DNA from: Syntrophothermus sp. UBA1445
GTDB lineage: Bacteria > Bacillota > Syntrophomonadia > Syntrophomonadales > DTU052
DNA: 9,396 nucleotides
Direction of reading: 5' to 3'
Assembly: GCA_002329495.1 (NCBI GenBank)
Contig: DCTH01000242.1
Coordinates: 25,740-35,135 of the forward strand
Shown: positions 5,201-9,396 of the stretch, piece after piece
Numbering within the stretch: the first letter of the stretch is position 1
Layout: each line of letters begins with the position of its first letter
Translations under genes and position numbers: made by a program
The notes under the pieces: model-generated
What the model saw: the letters and a program-made list of their open reading frames with translations, nothing else
What the model was told of the DNA's origin: nothing
The model's database searches: none

Positions 5201-7576
5201 GTGAAGAGAAGAATCAAAAAAGTAGCAGTGCTTGGTTCAGGTACCATGGGGAGCGGAATTGCCGCGCAGTGTGCAGCTACGGGTATAAGAAGTTATCTTC
5301 TGGATATCGTGCCACCGAATCTCAGCGATGCAGAAAAGGCCAATCCGGCAGCAAGGAACAAGATTGCCGAGGCCAACAAGGGCAACCTTCTCAAGTATCG
5401 TCCAGCCCAGCTGTATGACAAGGCTGATGCAGATTACATTACTGTCGGCAACATGGAAGACAACCTTGAATGGCTGAAGGAGTGCGACTGGATAGTAGAA
5501 GCAGTCCCGGAAAACCTGGCTATCAAGAAAGATGTTCTGAAGAAAATTGAGCCGTTTATCAAGCCGGGAGCCATCGTAAGTTCGAATACCTCTACCATTT
5601 CAATCACCCTCATGGCTGAGGATATGCCCTTAGAATTCAGAAAGAACTGGCTGGGAACTCACTTCTTCAACCCGGTCCGCTATATGAAACTTTTGGAAAT
5701 CATTCCGGGCAAGGATACTGATCCCGAAGTATTACAGTTTATGGCGGATTTCGGTGAGCGGGTTCTGGGTAAGAGCATCGTATGGTGTAAAGATACCCCA
5801 GGATTTATCGCCAATCGTTTCGGCAACCAGGGTGGACCGTCCATAGGCCGGTTGATGAAAGAGCTGGACCTGACCTTCTCGGAAATCGATGCGATTTGCG
5901 GTCCGGCAATCGGCAGACCCAAAACAGGTTCCTTCGGCTTGATGGACCTGGTTGGACTCGATATTGCTGTAAACGGTACCCAGTCAATCCAAAGTGTACT
6001 GTCTGACCCCGCCGAAAAAGAACTTTACGAGGTACCCGAGTTATTCCTCAAGATGAAAGAAAAGAACATGCTGGGGAACAAGACCAAAGGCGGTTTCTAC
6101 AAGAGAGTCGGCAAAGAAAAACTGATGCTGAATCCGGAAACCTTCGAATATGGACCCCAGAAACCTGCGGAGTTCCCGAGCCTTGACAAGGCCAAAGCCG
6201 CCAGGAACCTGCCGGAAAAACTGGCTGCATTCTACGAAGGTGACGACAAAGCAGCCCAGCTGGTCTGGAAGATGAACAGCGGCACTCTGCAGTATGCTAC
6301 CAAGAAGATACCCGAAATATCCGATGACATAGTCAACATTGACAACGCTATGGAGTGGGGTTACAACCACCAGGCCGGTCCCTTCAAGATGTGGAACGGA
6401 CTGGATCTTCCGAAGTATGTGGCTCGCATCGAGGAAGAGGGCGGTTCGGTAGCTCCCTGGGTCAAAGAAATGTTTGACGCCGGAATCACTGCCTTCTACA
6501 AGTCGGAAGACGGCGTTGATTATTACTATTCCATTCCGGACAAGGCTTACAAGCCTGTGCCATCCAACCCGAAAGCGGTTAATTTCCTCAAGCTCAAGCA
6601 GGACAACAAGGTTGTATTCTCTATGCCTGCTGGAACCCTTTATGATATCGGCGATGGCGTAGTCTGCCTGCAGTTACATTCAAAGAACAATGCAATCTCA
6701 GAAGATCTGATCGCGGCCATGGAAGCAGCCCAGGCTGAACTGGCCAAGAACTGGGAAGGCATGGTCATTACCGGCGGCGGCAGGAACTTCTGTGTCGGAG
6801 CAGATCTGACCGGTGTAGTCCAGGCTATTCAGACCGGCGCCTGGGATCAGTTGGATGCAGCTCTCAAGCGGAACCAGGATGCCATGATGGCCAACAAGTA
6901 CTCACTCAAGCCCGTGGTAGTGGCTCCCTACGGCCAGACTCTGGGAGGCGGCTGTGAGATTGTAATGCAGTGTGCTGCTGCCCAAGCAGTGGCCGAGACC
7001 TATATCGGTTTAGTTGAAGTGGGAGTAGGCCTGCTGCCCGCTGCCGGCGGATGTAAGGAAGCGGCGTTGAGAGCTATCGCAGCAGTGCAGGGCATTCAGG
7101 GGCCCGTTCTCGTGGACCATATGATTGCTCCTTTCCAGAACATGGCTACAGCCAAGGTTGCTACCAGCGCCAAAGAAGGTAAGAAACTGGGATACCTGAG
7201 ACCTACCGACGGCATATCCATGAACCCGGTACTCCAGATCGCAGATGCCAAGAAACAGGTACTGAGGCTGATCGAAGACGATTACAATCCACCAGTCAGC
7301 AGACCCGTTCCGGCTCCCGGTAAGAATGACACCGCACTGCTGAAACTGGGCGTAAAACAAGCCGTTCTGGCAGGCATGGCCAGTGAATACGACTGGTTTA
7401 TCGCTTGCAAGATTGCGGACGTTTTAGCCGGTGGCGACGTTGTAAAAGGCGCCATGATTACCGAGCAGTACTTCCTGGATCTGGAGAGAGAAGCGTTCTT
7501 GAGTCTGTGCGGTCAACAGAAGACCCAGGATAGAATAATGTCTCTGCTGAAGACCGGCAAGCCGTTGCGCAACTAG
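5201..7576 (+). CDS. fadN: 3-hydroxyacyl-CoA dehydrogenase / enoyl-CoA hydratase, FadN type
   Basis: This bifunctional cytoplasmic enzyme carries out the two middle steps of beta-oxidation: hydration of trans-2-enoyl-CoA and NAD-dependent oxidation of 3-hydroxyacyl-CoA. The protein has 791 residues, close to B. subtilis FadN. The dehydrogenase half comes first: NAD-binding GSGTMG at 12-17, catalytic H154 in HFFNP with E166 nearby, and DTPGFIANRF at 198-207. The dehydrogenase C-terminal region runs to about 440. The crotonase-fold hydratase occupies about 470-690, with the oxyanion-hole segment CVGADL at 531-536 and catalytic glutamates E586 (GGGCE) and E606 (LVEVG). This domain order is the reverse of E. 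coli FadB and identifies the FadN type. GTG 5201 is preceded by GGGAGG with an 8-nt spacer. The thiolase gene follows after 39 bp, as in fadN-fadA operons. No catalytic residue I checked is missing. Confidence 0.94.
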   Translation: MKRRIKKVAVLGSGTMGSGIAAQCAATGIRSYLLDIVPPNLSDAEKANPAARNKIAEANKGNLLKYRPAQLYDKADADYITVGNMEDNLEWLKECDWIVEAVPENLAIKKDVLKKIEPFIKPGAIVSSNTSTISITLMAEDMPLEFRKNWLGTHFFNPVRYMKLLEIIPGKDTDPEVLQFMADFGERVLGKSIVWCKDTPGFIANRFGNQGGPSIGRLMKELDLTFSEIDAICGPAIGRPKTGSFGLMDLVGLDIAVNGTQSIQSVLSDPAEKELYEVPELFLKMKEKNMLGNKTKGGFYKRVGKEKLMLNPETFEYGPQKPAEFPSLDKAKAARNLPEKLAAFYEGDDKAAQLVWKMNSGTLQYATKKIPEISDDIVNIDNAMEWGYNHQAGPFKMWNGLDLPKYVARIEEEGGSVAPWVKEMFDAGITAFYKSEDGVDYYYSIPDKAYKPVPSNPKAVNFLKLKQDNKVVFSMPAGTLYDIGDGVVCLQLHSKNNAISEDLIAAMEAAQAELAKNWEGMVITGGGRNFCVGADLTGVVQAIQTGAWDQLDAALKRNQDAMMANKYSLKPVVVAPYGQTLGGGCEIVMQCAAAQAVAETYIGLVEVGVGLLPAAGGCKEAALRAIAAVQGIQGPVLVDHMIAPFQNMATAKVATSAKEGKKLGYLRPTDGISMNPVLQIADAKKQVLRLIEDDYNPPVSRPVPAPGKNDTALLKLGVKQAVLAGMASEYDWFIACKIADVLAGGDVVKGAMITEQYFLDLEREAFLSLCGQQKTQDRIMSLLKTGKPLRN

Positions 7577-7615
7577 GGTTTGGTCAGGTATTAAAAAATC
7601 GGGGAGGTAAGACAA

Positions 7616-8803
7616 GTGAGAGAAGCTGTTATCGTATCCGCAGTACGCACTGCCGGTGGTAAGGCTCCCAGGGGGACCTTAAGAGACACCCGGCCCGAGT
7701 TCTTAGGAAAACTTTGTATGGAAGAAGCTATCAGAAGATGCGGCCCAAATTTTGATGCCGGAATGATAGATGACGTAATCTGGGGTGCGGCTACCCCGGA
7801 ACAGGCCTGCGGCATGAACACTGCCCGGATCACTGCCCGCTATGCCGGGATTCCGGAACACGTACCTGCAGTAACCGTCAACCGTTTCTGCTCCTCGGGT
7901 TCGCAGGCTATTGCCTTTGCAGCCGAGGGTATCATTGCTAACCGCGCCGACATAGTACTGGCGGGCGGCATTGAGCACATGAGCATGATCGCCATGGGCG
8001 GTGTAACCAGACCCAACCCGGATCTGGTACTCGATCCCGAGGTATCCAAGGTATACACCAGCATGGGTCAGACCGCTGAGAATGTGGCCAGCCGCTACAA
8101 CATCAGCCGTGAAGATCAGGACCTCTTCGGCTACAACAGCATGAAGAAAGCTTCTGCCGCTGAAAAAGCTGGCAAGTTCAAGGATGAGATCGTACCTGTG
8201 CCGGTCAAGATCACAACCCTGGGCCCGGATGGCAAGCCGGTGACCAAGGAGATCCTTTATGATTATGAAGAAGGTATCCGGCATGATGTATCCCTTGAAG
8301 GGATGGCCAAGCTCCGTCCGGCTTTTGTACCCGGTGGCACCGTAACTGCTGCCAACTCTTCCCAGACCACTGACGGATCAGCAGCTGTCATGGTGATGGA
8401 AAAACAAAAAGCTCTTGAACTGGGTATTAAACCGCGTCTAAGATTTGTTGGCTTCGCGGTAGCCGGTTGCGGACCGGATGAAATGGGTATCGGCCCGGTA
8501 TTTGCGGTGCCCAAGGTATTGAAACGGACCGGCCTGGAACTCAAGGACATCGGCCTGGTTGAGCTTAACGAAGCCTTTGCTTCCCAGTCGCTCTACTGCA
8601 TCCGGACTTTAGGATTAAATCCGGACATCGTCAACGTAAACGGCGGCGCTATCGCCATGGGACATCCCATGGGTGCAACCGGAGCCAAGCTGACCGCTAC
8701 CCTGATGTATGAGATGGAGAGACGGGATGTTAAGTACGGTATGGTAACCATGTGCATCGGCGGCGGCCAGGGCGCAGCCACCATATTTGAACTCCTTAAA
8801 TAA
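7616..8803 (+). CDS. fadA: Acetyl-CoA C-acyltransferase (3-ketoacyl-CoA thiolase)
   Basis: This enzyme cleaves 3-ketoacyl-CoA with CoA to acetyl-CoA and an acyl-CoA two carbons shorter, the last step of each beta-oxidation turn. It has 395 residues, normal for a thiolase. Catalytic residues are visible: nucleophile C92 in NRFCSSGSQAI, NEAF at 318-321, H350 in AMGHPMGATGA, and C380 in MCIGGGQG near the end. GTG 7616 is chosen because GGGGAGGT (7601-7608) lies at ideal spacing and the protein starts with the usual REAVIVSAVRT. It follows fadN by 39 bp without an obvious terminator, so the two are surely co-transcribed. An acetyl-CoA acetyltransferase acting only on short chains would look similar. 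The pairing with FadN favours the degradative thiolase. Confidence 0.95.
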   Translation: MREAVIVSAVRTAGGKAPRGTLRDTRPEFLGKLCMEEAIRRCGPNFDAGMIDDVIWGAATPEQACGMNTARITARYAGIPEHVPAVTVNRFCSSGSQAIAFAAEGIIANRADIVLAGGIEHMSMIAMGGVTRPNPDLVLDPEVSKVYTSMGQTAENVASRYNISREDQDLFGYNSMKKASAAEKAGKFKDEIVPVPVKITTLGPDGKPVTKEILYDYEEGIRHDVSLEGMAKLRPAFVPGGTVTAANSSQTTDGSAAVMVMEKQKALELGIKPRLRFVGFAVAGCGPDEMGIGPVFAVPKVLKRTGLELKDIGLVELNEAFASQSLYCIRTLGLNPDIVNVNGGAIAMGHPMGATGAKLTATLMYEMERRDVKYGMVTMCIGGGQGAATIFELLK

Positions 8804-8823
8804 AGAGAATCGAAAGTTCTCTT
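8803..8823 (+). repeat. Small hairpin immediately after fadA
   Basis: AAGAGAA (8803-8809) and TTCTCTT (8817-8823) form a 7-bp AT-rich stem around a 7-nt loop, overlapping the last base of the fadA stop codon. It is too weak to be a good terminator alone. It sits 17 nt before the much stronger hairpin at 8841-8873 and may act with it in mRNA end protection. Confidence 0.4.
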
Positions 8824-8840
8824 GATTACTTGCCAAAAAG

Positions 8841-8873
8841 GTGTGGGGACCCAGCAGGGCTGGGTCTCCTCAC
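8841..8873 (+). terminator. Strong hairpin between fadA and the acyl-CoA dehydrogenase
   Basis: Arms 8841-8855 and 8859-8873 form a 15-position stem with a single T-T mismatch and one wobble; the core is GACCCAGC/GCTGGGTC around the loop AGG. The tail, TGGTATTCTGATTC, is only mildly T-rich. It may be a partial terminator or an mRNA-processing structure that reduces expression of the dehydrogenase relative to fadN and fadA. I saw no sigma-54 promoter between it and the next gene. Confidence 0.6.
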
Positions 8874-8919
8874 TGGTATTCTGATTCATTTCCAGTTAAT
8901 AGAGAAGGAAGGTTGAGAT

Positions 8920-9396
8920 ATGGCCTACAAATATTCCTATAATACAAGAGATATTAAGTTCATCCTTAAAGAATGGCTCCCGGTTGATGAGATACTGGCC
9001 TATGACCGCTATAAAGATTACTATTCCAAGGAAGACTTTGACACCATTATCGACCAGGTCCGCAAGGTAGCAGCCGAGGTTATTGCTCCTACCGCTGAAG
9101 AGGGCGATGACATCGGGGTCCGTTATGAGAATGGTCAAGCCTACATACCCCCTTCGTTCCATGCCGTTTACCGCTTTATGCAGGATAATGGCTGGGGTTC
9201 CAGCAATATTGATGATAACGCTGAAGGCGCTCTGCCGCACGTTTTGAATGGCTTTTTGCTCGAGATTGAGGCAGCGGCTAACCCGGCTTTCATGCCCTAT
9301 GTGGGAGCGGGAAGCGGCGCGGCAGCAGTTATCCAGCATTTCGGAACCGAAGAACAGAAACAGAGATTCCTGCCCAAGATGTTTGATGGCACCTGG
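8920..9396 (+). CDS. Acyl-CoA dehydrogenase, large type, N-terminal part
   Basis: This FAD enzyme would oxidise acyl-CoA to trans-2-enoyl-CoA, passing electrons to electron-transfer flavoprotein. Only the first 159 residues are in the window and the frame stays open to the edge. Residues 3-34, with RDIKFILKEWL, resemble the short N-terminal extension (AcylCoA_DH_N) of the roughly 600-residue dehydrogenases such as the FadE5 and DmdC groups. From about 38 on, the sequence fits the alpha-helical N-terminal dehydrogenase domain, with HFGTEEQKQRFLPKMFDGTW at 140-159, a family hallmark. The catalytic glutamate and FAD sites lie beyond the window. ATG 8920 follows AAGGAAGG (8905-8912) at 7 nt. It completes the order hydratase/dehydrogenase, thiolase, acyl-CoA dehydrogenase, as in B. 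subtilis fadN-fadA-fadE, but the protein subtype differs. A hairpin lies between it and fadA. Confidence 0.9.
   Translation, partial: MAYKYSYNTRDIKFILKEWLPVDEILAYDRYKDYYSKEDFDTIIDQVRKVAAEVIAPTAEEGDDIGVRYENGQAYIPPSFHAVYRFMQDNGWGSSNIDDNAEGALPHVLNGFLLEIEAAANPAFMPYVGAGSGAAAVIQHFGTEEQKQRFLPKMFDGTW

Noticed and set aside
7703..8284. 193-codon open frame on the minus strand inside fadA
   Set aside because: It lies wholly opposite a well-supported thiolase with all catalytic motifs, and its translation matches nothing I recognise.
8896..9339. 147-codon open frame on the minus strand opposite the acyl-CoA dehydrogenase
   Set aside because: The plus strand encodes a clear dehydrogenase N-terminus with a good ribosome site; the minus frame is a shadow.
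1..9396. Search for RNA genes, CRISPR arrays, transposons, phage genes, defence or toxin systems
   Set aside because: None seen on either strand. All long frames belong to ordinary fatty-acid metabolism and its regulator.

Overview
This window looks like part of a fatty-acid degradation locus from a low-to-medium G+C Gram-positive anaerobe, most likely a Clostridia-type member of the Bacillota (Syntrophomonas- or Desulfotomaculum-like). The evidence for the lineage is indirect: strong GGAGG-type ribosome sites, GTG starts, the FadN-type (not FadB-type) multifunctional enzyme, paralogous acyl-CoA ligases, and a sigma-54 activator with matching -24/-12 promoters. Nothing in the sequence fixes the genus. 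All recognisable genes are on the + strand.

Layout. Positions 1-182 hold the 3' end of an acyl-CoA synthetase, with a strong hairpin terminator at 256-289. A 572-bp gap carries a possible vegetative promoter and several inverted repeats. It leads to a sigma-54-dependent enhancer-binding regulator (761-2767; GAF-PAS-AAA+-Fis HTH). A 443-bp gap then contains a near-consensus sigma-54 promoter (3071-3086) in front of a second, complete acyl-CoA synthetase (3211-4893), whose C-terminus closely resembles that of the first. A 307-bp gap holds a second plausible sigma-54 promoter (4991-5007) in front of three beta-oxidation genes: a fadN-type 3-hydroxyacyl-CoA dehydrogenase/enoyl-CoA hydratase (5201-7576), a fadA thiolase (7616-8803) and, beyond a hairpin at 8841-8873, the start of a large acyl-CoA dehydrogenase (8920 to the window edge).

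How they work together. The ligase makes acyl-CoA, the acyl-CoA dehydrogenase makes enoyl-CoA, FadN hydrates and oxidises it to 3-ketoacyl-CoA, and FadA releases acetyl-CoA. One complete turn of the beta-oxidation spiral is therefore encoded here apart from the electron-transfer partners. The inference that ties the window together is that the activator at 761-2767 senses a lipid-related or redox signal and switches on the two downstream sigma-54 promoters. In Bacillus subtilis the equivalent fadN-fadA-fadE order is instead repressed by the TetR-family FadR.

I found no RNA genes, mobile elements, CRISPR arrays or clearly new enzyme system. The main interest is regulatory: the sigma-54 wiring, the cysteine-rich sensor and the hairpins.
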